64,000 nucleotides of DNA from Methylibium sp. Root1272 (GTDB taxonomy: Bacteria; Pseudomonadota; Gammaproteobacteria; Burkholderiales; Burkholderiaceae_C). The notes below the pieces were generated by a model. It searched no databases and was not told where the DNA came from. It was given only the letters and a program-made list of their open reading frames with translations. This document shows positions 35,120-43,104 of the stretch, piece after piece; within the stretch, counting starts at the first letter, position 1; each line of letters starts with the position of its first letter. Location: NCBI RefSeq assembly GCF_001425905.1, contig NZ_LMDY01000016.1, positions 87,625-151,624 of the forward strand. The letters run 5' to 3'. Both the position numbers and the translations under genes were made by a program.

Positions 35120-35332
35120 ATGGACGACATCGGCAACGCAGCGCAGGATGCCTTTCAAGCGACGGAGATCGCCCGCTTCGCCTTCCTGGGCGCTGTCAGG
35201 AGCATGACCCACGGCAGTCATCCCGTCGATGTCGACTACCTGATCCGTCTTGTGGACGTGCTGTTCGAGGCCCATGACCAGTCGGTTCGGCAAACCCGTC
35301 CGGCGGTGGAAAGCTCGACGGCCGGCGACTGA
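35120..35332 (+). CDS. Small protein of unknown function (70 residues)
   Basis: The ATG at 35120 has a strong ribosome-binding site, GGAGG, 4 bases upstream. The product is soluble and mainly helical (FQATEIARFAFLGAVRSM, then PVDVDYLIRLVDVLFEAHDQ) with no signal peptide or membrane helix. It ends 1 base before the 3' end of the convergent AraC-type gene. I do not recognise the family. Codon use is like the neighbouring genes, which supports it being real. Confidence 0.55.
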   Translation: MDDIGNAAQDAFQATEIARFAFLGAVRSMTHGSHPVDVDYLIRLVDVLFEAHDQSVRQTRPAVESSTAGD

Positions 35333-36316
35333 TCAGCCGGCGACTCGAGCGTCGATTGCGTCCGGCTTCCTCGACGCGGCGATGAACTCCCTGGGCGAGG
35401 CGCCGAACCTGCGCTTGAAAAGTCGAGAGTAGTGGGAGAGGTCGCCGAACCCCCACCGGAGCGCGACTTCCAGGATCGACGGCCGGTTCGGCCGCAGCAG
35501 ATCGTGCGCGCTTCGTTCCAGGCGCAGGGTGCGGATCGTTCCGCTGACGGAGAGGGGTGACGCCTCGAACAGGGAGTACAGCGAGCGGCGCGACATCCTG
35601 AATCGCGCGGCGATCGTGTGAGGACTCAACGAGGGATCCGCCAGGTGGTCTGCGATGTAGCCCTCCACCGCGCTTCTCGTGGCACGCTGCAGCGATGATC
35701 GATCCCGTTCCCTCGTCTCGGGCGTCGATCCCAAAACGGCCGTGACGACGCAGTTCAGTGCACTGCTCAGGCTTTCCTGGGAGGCCTCGCTCAGGTCGTC
35801 ATCCAGATCCTGAAGCGAGTGCGCGAATCGAGTAGCGACCAGACCCGCGCCATGCGAGCCGCTGAGGCAACGCGCCATGGCGTCACGAGGCGCGGCGAGC
35901 CGGGCAAGAAACTGCGTTCTCGGAACCCGAAACGACAATACGCGCCAGTCGTCCCGGAAGTCGAGGAAGTAGGGGCGTGTCGTATCGACGATCGAGAAAT
36001 CACCGGTCTTGACCAGGGACTCATGCCCATCCTGACGAACGACGCAGGAGCCTTCGAGCTGGAAATTGACGAAGACGAATTCCACCGGGTTGCGACGGAT
36101 CTCCTCGGTGCGTCGATTGAGGAACTGGGCGCTCGACGCAACGCTGGTTTGCATCGTGCGGCCCAGCGGGCTCGAGCAGACCTCGCCGGCGAAGCCGGGT
36201 TCCATGCGTTGACGCACGGGGTCGAGCGAGACGAAGGCCTCGCAAAGCACCTCTCGCCAGTAGCTGAACTGCAGGTGCTGCGGCTGAGTCTCGGTGGTCC
36301 AGATGCGCATCGACAA
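35333..36316 (-). CDS. AraC-family regulator with FeaR-like N-terminal domain
   Basis: A 327-residue activator. The N-terminal ~190 residues resemble the AraC-binding-like domain of FeaR-type regulators (FSYWREVLCEAFVSLDPV, then VNFQLEGSCVVRQDGHES). The C-terminal two helix-turn-helix motifs cover about 215-318 (SLSPHTIAARFRMSRRSLYSLF and ILEVALRWGFGDLSHYSRLFKRRFGASPREF). It is divergent from the acyl-CoA dehydrogenase-like gene, whose promoter carries direct repeats of the kind such proteins bind. It is therefore the probable activator of that gene. An alternative ATG two codons later (36310) is equally possible. Confidence 0.88.
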   Translation of the reverse strand: MSMRIWTTETQPQHLQFSYWREVLCEAFVSLDPVRQRMEPGFAGEVCSSPLGRTMQTSVASSAQFLNRRTEEIRRNPVEFVFVNFQLEGSCVVRQDGHESLVKTGDFSIVDTTRPYFLDFRDDWRVLSFRVPRTQFLARLAAPRDAMARCLSGSHGAGLVATRFAHSLQDLDDDLSEASQESLSSALNCVVTAVLGSTPETRERDRSSLQRATRSAVEGYIADHLADPSLSPHTIAARFRMSRRSLYSLFEASPLSVSGTIRTLRLERSAHDLLRPNRPSILEVALRWGFGDLSHYSRLFKRRFGASPREFIAASRKPDAIDARVAG

Positions 36317-36446
36317 ACCTCTACAAAACGCGGCGCGGCCTCACCCCGCAGGTTGCGGAACGCCTGCACGCCCATCGGCAGTCAATCCGGTGAGTGATGC
36401 CTCTCGGCGGATTTCTCGCTGATTTCTAACCGGCGGGTCAGTCGAT

Positions 36447-36462
36447 TGCAAGCCGGCTTGCA
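36447..36462. promoter_or_regulatory. Perfect 16-base palindrome in the AraC/flavoprotein gap
   Basis: TGCAAGCC/GGCTTGCA is a perfect palindrome immediately upstream of, and sharing three bases with, the first direct repeat of the AraC-type site. It may bind a second regulator or help form a repression loop. Confidence 0.4.
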
Positions 36463-36496
36463 CGAATCGTCAAGTCGCTCCGCACGAACCGCCAAG
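36460..36496 (+). promoter_or_regulatory. AraC-type direct-repeat operator upstream of the flavoprotein gene
   Basis: GCACGAATCGTCAAG (36460-36474) and GCACGAACCGCCAAG (36482-36496) agree at 13 of 15 positions and are 22 bases apart, two helical turns, as is usual for AraC-family activators. The second copy abuts the expected -35 region of a promoter with -10 TAGCAT at 36518-36523, the geometry of direct activation. The divergent gene encodes an AraC-family protein. Confidence 0.7.
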
Positions 36497-36573
36497 ACGG
36501 CGCCCGGGGCGCCGGCCTAGCATGGGCCGCGGCGGCCGTTTCGGCCTGAACCCCTCAAAGACCAGGAGCTTCC

Positions 36574-37821
36574 ATGGCGATCGACTTCACTCTCAGCGAG
36601 TTCCAGCGCGGCTTGCAGGCCGACGCGCGAGGCTTCGCCGCCCGCGTTCTCAGTCAGGTGGCCGCGACGATCCAGCCGCTGGCACGCCCCGAGGAGCGCT
36701 TCTATGCGACGCGGCCGTTCTACGACGCCATGGTCGCCGCGGGGTTCGTCAAGGCACTGATCCCACAGGAGTTCGGTGGCGCTCCGCTGTCGACGCTCGA
36801 TTTCGCGCTGGCGGCCGAGGAACTGGCTGCCGTCGATGTGAACGTGCCCTCGGCGCTGTTGTCCACCGGCCTGGGGCTGCAACCGCTGCTGCGCTTCGGC
36901 AATCCGGCCCAGAAGCAGCGCTTCCTGCCCGACTTCATCGAGGACGGCGCGCGCCTTGCCGGCATCGCGTTCACCGAAGTCACCGGAGGCGCCAACTACG
37001 ACTGCCCGGATCCGAGCGCCGGGGTTCAGACCTTCGCGCGACGCGAGGGCGATGAATGGGTCATCAACGGGCGCAAGCACTACACCACCAACGGGACCGG
37101 GTGGGATGGCCGGGGGCCCCATCTGTTCACCGTGGTCTGCCGCACCGACCCCGCGCTGGCGCCGAAGGAGTCACTGGCCGTCATCCTCGTGCCTGGTCAC
37201 CTGCCCGGCATCCAGGTCGCGGGCATCCTCGACACGGTCGGCCATCGTGCGACGATCTCGCCGCGGATCCATTTCGACAACGTTCGAGTGCCCGTGGGCA
37301 ACCTCCTCGGGTCGCCCGGCGACGGCATCGACATCGTGGAGACCGCCTTCGCCTGGACGGCCGCGTTGATCGGTGCCGCCTGTGTGGGCGTCATGAGATC
37401 GGCCTTCGACACGGCTCTGAAATTCGCGAAGACCGACAAGCGATCCGGGACCGTGCCGGTGATCGAGCACCAGAGCGTCGGCTACATGCTGGCGGACATC
37501 AAGATGCGTATCGAGGCGGCCCGCTACCTGACGTGGAAGGCCTGCCATCAGTTCGATCTCACCGACGGGCGGAGCCGCGAACTGCCGACCACGGCGAAGG
37601 TCTACTGCTCGGAACTGTGCGTGCAGGTGGTCTACGACGCGATGCGCGTGGTGGGCGTGGACAGCTACACCGACATGTTCCCGCTCGCAGGCCTGATGCA
37701 GGACGCCCTCTGCTTTCCCCTGTACGACGGCGGCAACATGGGCGTGCGGCGGCGTCAGTTGCACGCGCTGCTCCGCTCCCCCGGCTTCGACGGCATGGCG
37801 TCGGCCGAGGCTCGGGGCTAG
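36574..37821 (+). CDS. Acyl-CoA dehydrogenase-fold flavoprotein, possibly nitroalkane oxidase-like
   Basis: A 415-residue acyl-CoA dehydrogenase-superfamily protein with the N-terminal helical domain, the middle beta domain (GIAFTEVTGGANYD near 130-143) and the C-terminal four-helix domain. Where acyl-CoA dehydrogenases carry the catalytic Glu (YEG), this protein reads PLYDGGNMGVRRRQ, with Asp385 and Arg392 seven residues apart. The same Asp-x6-Arg arrangement (Asp402/Arg409) is the catalytic dyad of Fusarium nitroalkane oxidase. An oxidase or dehydrogenase of a small non-CoA substrate is therefore possible. AGGAG lies 5 bases before the ATG. The AraC regulator upstream suggests inducible expression. 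Confidence 0.8.
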   Translation: MAIDFTLSEFQRGLQADARGFAARVLSQVAATIQPLARPEERFYATRPFYDAMVAAGFVKALIPQEFGGAPLSTLDFALAAEELAAVDVNVPSALLSTGLGLQPLLRFGNPAQKQRFLPDFIEDGARLAGIAFTEVTGGANYDCPDPSAGVQTFARREGDEWVINGRKHYTTNGTGWDGRGPHLFTVVCRTDPALAPKESLAVILVPGHLPGIQVAGILDTVGHRATISPRIHFDNVRVPVGNLLGSPGDGIDIVETAFAWTAALIGAACVGVMRSAFDTALKFAKTDKRSGTVPVIEHQSVGYMLADIKMRIEAARYLTWKACHQFDLTDGRSRELPTTAKVYCSELCVQVVYDAMRVVGVDSYTDMFPLAGLMQDALCFPLYDGGNMGVRRRQLHALLRSPGFDGMASAEARG

Positions 37822-37833
37822 CGGGTTCGCACC

Positions 37834-38220
37834 TCACTTCAAGGCGAAGCGCACCGTCGACGGCTTGCCGGCCACCGTCACGACGGCCACGGCCTTGCTG
37901 CCGGGGCCGACCTTGAAGCTGCCGGTGGCCTCGAGCCGGTCCCCGGCCGGCTTCAACTCCACCTCCTGCTTCTCGGTACCGGTCAGCAGCGTGAGCCTGG
38001 CGGTGGCCTTCGACACATCGGCAGGCTTGCCGTGGTCGCGCAGGTGCAACTGGATCACGGTGGGCTTGGCGACCAGTTCGTAGTCGATGTCCTTGACCTC
38101 GACGACCACGCCGCCGTGCAGCGGCGTGTGCGCGTGGGCATGGTCGTGCTTGTCGCCTGCGGCGAAGGCGGTGGCGGCCAGGGTCAGGGTCGTGGCGGCG
38201 AGCAGGTGTTGCGGTTTCAT
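37834..38220 (-). CDS. Small His-containing periplasmic protein at the end of the czc operon
   Basis: A 128-residue protein with a Sec signal peptide (LLAATTLTLAATAFA, cleavage near residue 21), followed by the His-rich DKHDHAHAHTPLHGGVV and a beta-rich domain of about 95 residues. The His cluster directly after the signal peptide suggests periplasmic metal binding, a plausible metal chaperone or sensor for the efflux pump. It is the last gene of the czc operon, 37 bases after czcA. I cannot name its family with certainty. Confidence 0.7.
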   Translation of the reverse strand: MKPQHLLAATTLTLAATAFAAGDKHDHAHAHTPLHGGVVVEVKDIDYELVAKPTVIQLHLRDHGKPADVSKATARLTLLTGTEKQEVELKPAGDRLEATGSFKVGPGSKAVAVVTVAGKPSTVRFALK

Positions 38221-38257
38221 GGAGCGTCCTTTCGTGTGAGGGAGGAGAGCAGGAAAT

Positions 38258-41200
38258 TCAAAGCGCCTCGGCGTCCTTGTCGTTCATCAGCGCTTCGGCC
38301 GATCGGCGGCCGAACAGCCAGAACATCGCGGGCGTGAGGAAGGTGTCGAGCAGGGTCGAGCTGATCAGGCCGGAGAAGATCACCACGGCCACCGGATGCA
38401 ACACCTCGGTGCCCGGCTGTTCGGCCTCGAACAGCAGCGGGGCCAGCGCGAAGGCGGTGACCAGGGCCGTCATCAGCACCGGGCTCAGCCGCTCGAGCGA
38501 GCCGCGGACGATCATCTGCCGGTCGAAGTTCTCGCCTTCGAAGCGCATCAGGTTGATGTAGTGGCTGACCTTCAGGATGCCGTTGCGCACCGAGATGCCC
38601 GCCAGCGTGATGAAGCCGACCAGCGCCGCCACCGACAGCGGCTGGCCCGACAGCCACAGGCCGAGCACCGCCCCGACCAGGGCCAGCGGGATGTTCACCA
38701 TGATCAGCGCCGACAGCGCCGCCGACTTGTAGCGGCTGTAGAGCACCACGAACATCAGCGTGAGCGACACGATCGACAGCAGGCCGACCAGCCGCGAGGC
38801 CTCCTCCTGCGCCTGGAACTGGCCGCCCAGGGTGATGAAGTAGCCTTCCGGCAGCTTCGTCTCGGCCACGACCCGGCGGATGTCGGTCACGATCTCCGAC
38901 AGGGCCCGCCCGGAGGCGTTGGCCGACAGCACGATGCGCCGCTTGCCGTCGTCCCGGCTGATCTGGTTCGGGCCGTCGCCGTCCTCGAGGGTGGCGAGCT
39001 TCGACAGCGGAACGCGGCCGCTGGGCGTCTCGATCAGGATCCGGCCCAGCCCTTCGATCGAGCGCGCCGACTCGGGCAGCTTCACCACCAGCGCGAAGCG
39101 CCGGCTGCCCTCGACGATCTGCGTGATCTTCTCGCCCTCCACCAGGCTCTGCAGCACCGCCAGCACCTGGGGCGCCGGCACGCCGTACTGCGCCGCGGCG
39201 GCGTAGTCGATGCGCACCTTGATCTGCGGCGCCAGCACCTGCTTCTCGATCTGCAGGTCGGCGATGCCGGGGATCGTGGCGAGCCTGGCGCGCAGCACGT
39301 CGGCCTGGCCGCGCAGCGCGTCGAGATCCTCGCCGAAGATCTTGATCGCGATCTGCGAGCGCACGCCCGACAGCATGTGGTCGATGCGATGCGAGATGGG
39401 TTGGCCGATCTCCAGCGCGGCCGGCAGGTTGACCAGCCGCGCGCGGATGTCGGCCTTGATCTCGTCCATGCTGCGGGTGAGTGCGGCGGTGGGTTTCAGC
39501 CCCACGTCGAGCTCGCTGACGTGCACCCCCTCCGCGTGTTCGTCCAGCTCGGCCCGGCCGCTGCGCCGCCCGACGTGCGTCACCTCGGGCACCTGCTTGA
39601 CCAGCAGCTCGGCCTGGCGGGCGATCGCCGAGGTCTCGGTCAGCGTCACGCCCGGGTTCAGGCGCAGGCCGATCAGCAGCGTGCCTTCGTTGAACGGCGG
39701 CAGGAAGGTGGTCGGAAAGAACGGCACCGCCACGGCCGCCATGGCCACCGCCGCGGCGGCTGCGGCCAGCGCGGCCTGCGGCCGGTCGAGCACGCGCTGC
39801 AGACTGCGGCGGTAGCGCGCCTTCAGCCAGGCCAGCACCCGGGTGTCGCCATGGTCGATGTTCTTCATCCGCGGCAGCAGGTAGAAGCCGAGCACCGGCG
39901 TGACCGTGACGGAGACGACCAGCGAGGCCAGTGTCGAGACGATGAAGGCGATGCCCAGCGGCACGAACAGCTTGCCTTCCAGCCCCGGCAGCGCGAACAG
40001 CGGGATGAAGACCAGCACGATGATCACCGTGGCGTAGAGGATCGCCGAGCGCACCTCCATCGTCGCGCGCGCCACGACCTCGATCGGGTGGATGCGGTGC
40101 TCCGGGTGCTTGAGTCGGTCTTCCTTCAGGCGCCGCAGCACGTTCTCGACCCCGACCACCGCGTCGTCGACCAGGCCGCCGATGGCGATCGCCAGACCGC
40201 CCAGCGTCATCGTGTTGATCGACAGCCCGAAGTACCCGAAGACCAGCGCGGTGATGAAGATCGAGACCGGGATCGCGGTCAGGGCGATGACGGTGGGGCG
40301 CAGCGTGCCGAGGAAGAAGAACAGGATCACCGCGACGAAGATCGAGGCACCGATCAGCTTGCCCTGCAGCGTGGTGATGGAGGCCTCGATGAAGCTGGCC
40401 TGTCGGAACGTGACCTGGGGCGCCTCCATGCCGGGTGGCAGCGAGGACTTCAGCCCGACCAGCGCGTCCTCGAGCGCGAGTGTCAGCGCGATGGTGTCGG
40501 CGGTGGGCTGCTTCTGGATACCCAGGATTACGGCCGGCTTGCCTTCGAAGCCCGCGTCGCCGCGCTTGAGCGCGGCAGCGAAGCTCACGTCGGCAATCTG
40601 CTGCAGCAGGATGGGGTGTCCGTCCCGGGCGGTGAGCGCCAGGTTCTTCAGGTCGTCGAGCCGCGAGGTGCGGCCCAGGTGGCGGATCAGCACCTCGCGA
40701 CCATGGAGTTCCAGGAAGCCGCCCGAGGTGTTGCTCGAATAGCCCTCGAGCGCCGCCTCCAACTGCTCGTGCGTGATGCCCAGCTCGGACATCCGCGTGG
40801 TGTTCGGCTGCACCTGGAACTGCCGCACCTCGCCGCCGATCGGGATCACCTGCGCGACGCCGGGCACCGACAGCAGCCGCGGGCGCAGCACCCAGTCGGC
40901 GTACTCGCGCACCGCCATCGGGCTGATCCTGTTCGGATCCACCGGGATCGCGATCTGCATGATCTCGCCCATGATCGAGCTGATCGGGCCCATGCGCGGC
41001 AGCACGCCTTCGGCGAGGCCTTCCTCCATCGCCGACAGGCGCTCCGACACCAGTTGCCGGGCGCGGAAGATGTCGGTGCGCCAGTCGAAGGTGACGTAGA
41101 GGAAGGACAGGCCGGCCGAAGAGGTCGAGCGCACGCTCTCCACGCCGGGCAGGCCGTTCATGGTCGTCTCGAGCGGGAAGGTGATGAGCTGCTCCACCTC

Positions 41201-41377
41201 CTCGGCGGCCATGCCGCCGGCCTCGGTCATGATCGTGACGGTGGGCTTGTTGAGGTCGGGGAACACGTCCACCGGGGTGCGAGAGAGCGTGAACGCGCCG
41301 TAGGCCATCAGCACCAGGCTGGCGATGATCACCAGCAGCCGGTTCGCGAGGCTGTTGTCGAGGAGCCACTTGAACAT
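38258..41377 (-). CDS. czcA: Heavy-metal efflux RND pump, CzcA/CusA family
   Basis: A 1039-residue inner-membrane proton/metal antiporter of the HME-RND family: helix near 12-30, a large periplasmic porter domain with the opening TPVDVFPDLNKPTV, helices from about 340, a second porter domain and final helices to about 1020. The TM4 motif around residue 400 reads IGGLVDDAVVGVEN, retaining the acidic residues needed for proton relay. In CzcA proper this reads closer to DFGIIVDGAV, so metal specificity (zinc, cadmium, cobalt or another divalent ion) is uncertain. Gene order with czcB, czcC and czcI supports divalent-cation efflux rather than drug export. Confidence 0.9.
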   Translation of the reverse strand: MFKWLLDNSLANRLLVIIASLVLMAYGAFTLSRTPVDVFPDLNKPTVTIMTEAGGMAAEEVEQLITFPLETTMNGLPGVESVRSTSSAGLSFLYVTFDWRTDIFRARQLVSERLSAMEEGLAEGVLPRMGPISSIMGEIMQIAIPVDPNRISPMAVREYADWVLRPRLLSVPGVAQVIPIGGEVRQFQVQPNTTRMSELGITHEQLEAALEGYSSNTSGGFLELHGREVLIRHLGRTSRLDDLKNLALTARDGHPILLQQIADVSFAAALKRGDAGFEGKPAVILGIQKQPTADTIALTLALEDALVGLKSSLPPGMEAPQVTFRQASFIEASITTLQGKLIGASIFVAVILFFFLGTLRPTVIALTAIPVSIFITALVFGYFGLSINTMTLGGLAIAIGGLVDDAVVGVENVLRRLKEDRLKHPEHRIHPIEVVARATMEVRSAILYATVIIVLVFIPLFALPGLEGKLFVPLGIAFIVSTLASLVVSVTVTPVLGFYLLPRMKNIDHGDTRVLAWLKARYRRSLQRVLDRPQAALAAAAAAVAMAAVAVPFFPTTFLPPFNEGTLLIGLRLNPGVTLTETSAIARQAELLVKQVPEVTHVGRRSGRAELDEHAEGVHVSELDVGLKPTAALTRSMDEIKADIRARLVNLPAALEIGQPISHRIDHMLSGVRSQIAIKIFGEDLDALRGQADVLRARLATIPGIADLQIEKQVLAPQIKVRIDYAAAAQYGVPAPQVLAVLQSLVEGEKITQIVEGSRRFALVVKLPESARSIEGLGRILIETPSGRVPLSKLATLEDGDGPNQISRDDGKRRIVLSANASGRALSEIVTDIRRVVAETKLPEGYFITLGGQFQAQEEASRLVGLLSIVSLTLMFVVLYSRYKSAALSALIMVNIPLALVGAVLGLWLSGQPLSVAALVGFITLAGISVRNGILKVSHYINLMRFEGENFDRQMIVRGSLERLSPVLMTALVTAFALAPLLFEAEQPGTEVLHPVAVVIFSGLISSTLLDTFLTPAMFWLFGRRSAEALMNDKDAEAL

Positions 41378-41387
41378 GGTGGCTCCC

Positions 41388-42503
41388 TCAGCGGACCTGG
41401 TTGATCAGGGTCGCGCCTTGCGTCGCGACCCGATCACCGGGTTTCAGCCCCGAGGTCACCGCGGCGTCGACGCCGTCCAGCGGCTCGGTCGTGACCGTCC
41501 TCGGCTCGAAGCGCTCCGGGGCCGTCTTGACCCAGACCACGGTCTGGTTGGCGGCGTTCTTCATCAGCGCAGCCACCGGCACGGCGATGCCCTGGACCTT
41601 GTCCCGGGTCTGCACGAACACGCGCACCGGCTGTCCGACAGCAAGCTGATTCAGGGCCGTGCCCTGGGCTCGGAAGGCCAGCGGCAGCGCTTGCTCGCGC
41701 AGGCTGCGCGAGGCACCGACGAAGCTCAGCGGTACACGCTGCTCGCCGACGGCCATCGTCGCGCCGCCGATGTTCGAGGCGATCGTGGGGTCGAAGGCCA
41801 GTGCCTCGATGCGCAGGCGGGAGGGGTCGACGATCTCGAAGACCAGTTCGCGCGCATCGACCACCTGGCCGGCCACGACATGGGCCGAGGCGATCACGCC
41901 CGCCACCGGCGCCACCAGCGCTTCCCGGGTGGACAAGCCACCGCCGACGGCCGCGATGCGGGCTGCCAGGCTGGCGGCCTCGCTCTCGGCGGCCTCGATC
42001 TCCTTGCGTGGCACCGTGTCGGCCAGCTCCTGCAGGCGCACCAGGCGCTTGTCGGCCAGGGCCTTGGCGGCGCGCAGTTCGGCCAGCTGGGCGGCCTGGT
42101 TGGCTCGTTCGATCGGCGCGGCCGACGGCAGGACATAGGCCAGCACCTCGCCCTTGCGCACTGTCTGGCCGGGGTCGGGCAGCCCGAGCGGACCGGGCGC
42201 GATGCGGCCGGCGTTGAGCGCCTGCACCTTGCCGCCGGCGTTCGGGTCCATCAGGACCTTGGCGCTGAGCTCCACCGTGCGCGGCAGCGCGGCCGTCTCG
42301 GTCACGACGGTCCGCACGCCCAGCTGGCGCTGCGCGGGCTTGGGCAGGAAGACGCTGCCGTCGGGCTGTCGTTGCGGGCCGTTGGCGCTGGGCGCCGCGG
42401 GCGCATCGCCATGGTCGTGGCCTTCGCCGGCAGGGGCCATCGGTACGACAGCTGTCAGGGCGATCAGCAAGGCCAGGCGGGTCGTGGTCGGGCGGTGCTT
42501 CAT
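41388..42503 (-). CDS. czcB: CzcB-type periplasmic membrane-fusion protein
   Basis: A 371-residue adaptor linking the RND pump and the outer-membrane channel. It has a signal peptide, a short His-rich GEGHDHGD stretch just after it, a lipoyl-like hairpin region with a coiled coil (ERANQAAQLAELRAAKALADKRLVRLQEL), a beta-barrel domain and a C-terminal membrane-proximal domain (DRVATQGATLINQVR). The ATG at 42503 has GGAG upstream; the longer frame further 5' lies in the preceding gene. Its start overlaps that gene's stop by 4 bases. czcA follows after 10 bases. Confidence 0.9.
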   Translation of the reverse strand: MKHRPTTTRLALLIALTAVVPMAPAGEGHDHGDAPAAPSANGPQRQPDGSVFLPKPAQRQLGVRTVVTETAALPRTVELSAKVLMDPNAGGKVQALNAGRIAPGPLGLPDPGQTVRKGEVLAYVLPSAAPIERANQAAQLAELRAAKALADKRLVRLQELADTVPRKEIEAAESEAASLAARIAAVGGGLSTREALVAPVAGVIASAHVVAGQVVDARELVFEIVDPSRLRIEALAFDPTIASNIGGATMAVGEQRVPLSFVGASRSLREQALPLAFRAQGTALNQLAVGQPVRVFVQTRDKVQGIAVPVAALMKNAANQTVVWVKTAPERFEPRTVTTEPLDGVDAAVTSGLKPGDRVATQGATLINQVR

Positions 42504-43057
42504 GCGGCAACTCCGGCGCGGACACGGCGCATTCCGATCGCTCGGCGCCCGCCCCAGCCGAGCAGGGCCAGCAAGGCGATGCCGCCGGCAATCCATCCGA
42601 CAGACCCCAGCCAGGAATGCGTGTGCGCCGATTCGTCGGCGTGCGCGGGCTCATGGAGATCGAGTTCGCCGGCCAGCAGATCCACCTCGTCGCCGGCGGT
42701 CACTGTCGCGGTGATGGGCAAGACGCCCGGCGCGAGGGGCGCGGGCAGAACGACTTCGTATTCGTCGTCGCCGTGTCGTGCGGCCTTGAAGGCGGTGCCG
42801 GCGATCTCGAGCTCGATCTGCGCGTCGCGCACCGGGCTGTTGTCGGCATGGCGGTCGAGGTAGAGCGTGAGCTGCTTGCCGCTGAGCACGCCGACGAGTT
42901 CGAAAGCCTCGGAGACGGCGGTGAAGCGGGGCAGCGCCTGGCCGGCAGCGGCCGGTGCTTCGCTGCCGTGGTCGTGGCCTTCGCCGGCGTGGGCGGCTTC
43001 GCTGGTGGCGAGGAGGGCCGCGAAGGCGAGCGCGGCCAGCAGGGAGTGGGAGGTCAT
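42500..43057 (-). CDS. His-containing single-span membrane protein inserted between czcC and czcB
   Basis: A 185-residue protein with a signal peptide (SLLAALAFAALLATSEAAHA), a HAGEGHDHGSE stretch like the one in CzcB, a beta-rich periplasmic domain of about 110 residues and one transmembrane helix near the C-terminus (VGWIAGGIALLALLGW) ending in Arg-rich residues. It looks like the N-terminal part of some CzcB-type fusion proteins made as a separate, membrane-anchored polypeptide. The ATG at 43057 is preferred; upstream in-frame codons would overlap czcC. It overlaps the czcB start by 4 bases. Confidence 0.7.
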   Translation of the reverse strand: MTSHSLLAALAFAALLATSEAAHAGEGHDHGSEAPAAAGQALPRFTAVSEAFELVGVLSGKQLTLYLDRHADNSPVRDAQIELEIAGTAFKAARHGDDEYEVVLPAPLAPGVLPITATVTAGDEVDLLAGELDLHEPAHADESAHTHSWLGSVGWIAGGIALLALLGWGGRRAIGMRRVRAGVAA

Positions 43058-43104
43058 CGGGCGGGGTTCCTGAAGGAGTTCGGGGTGCATGGCGACGCGG
43101 GGTG

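Noticed and set aside
38396-41404. 1002-codon plus-strand open frame opposite czcA
   Set aside because: Low-complexity His/Gln/Arg-rich translation; czcA on the other strand has a full set of RND motifs.
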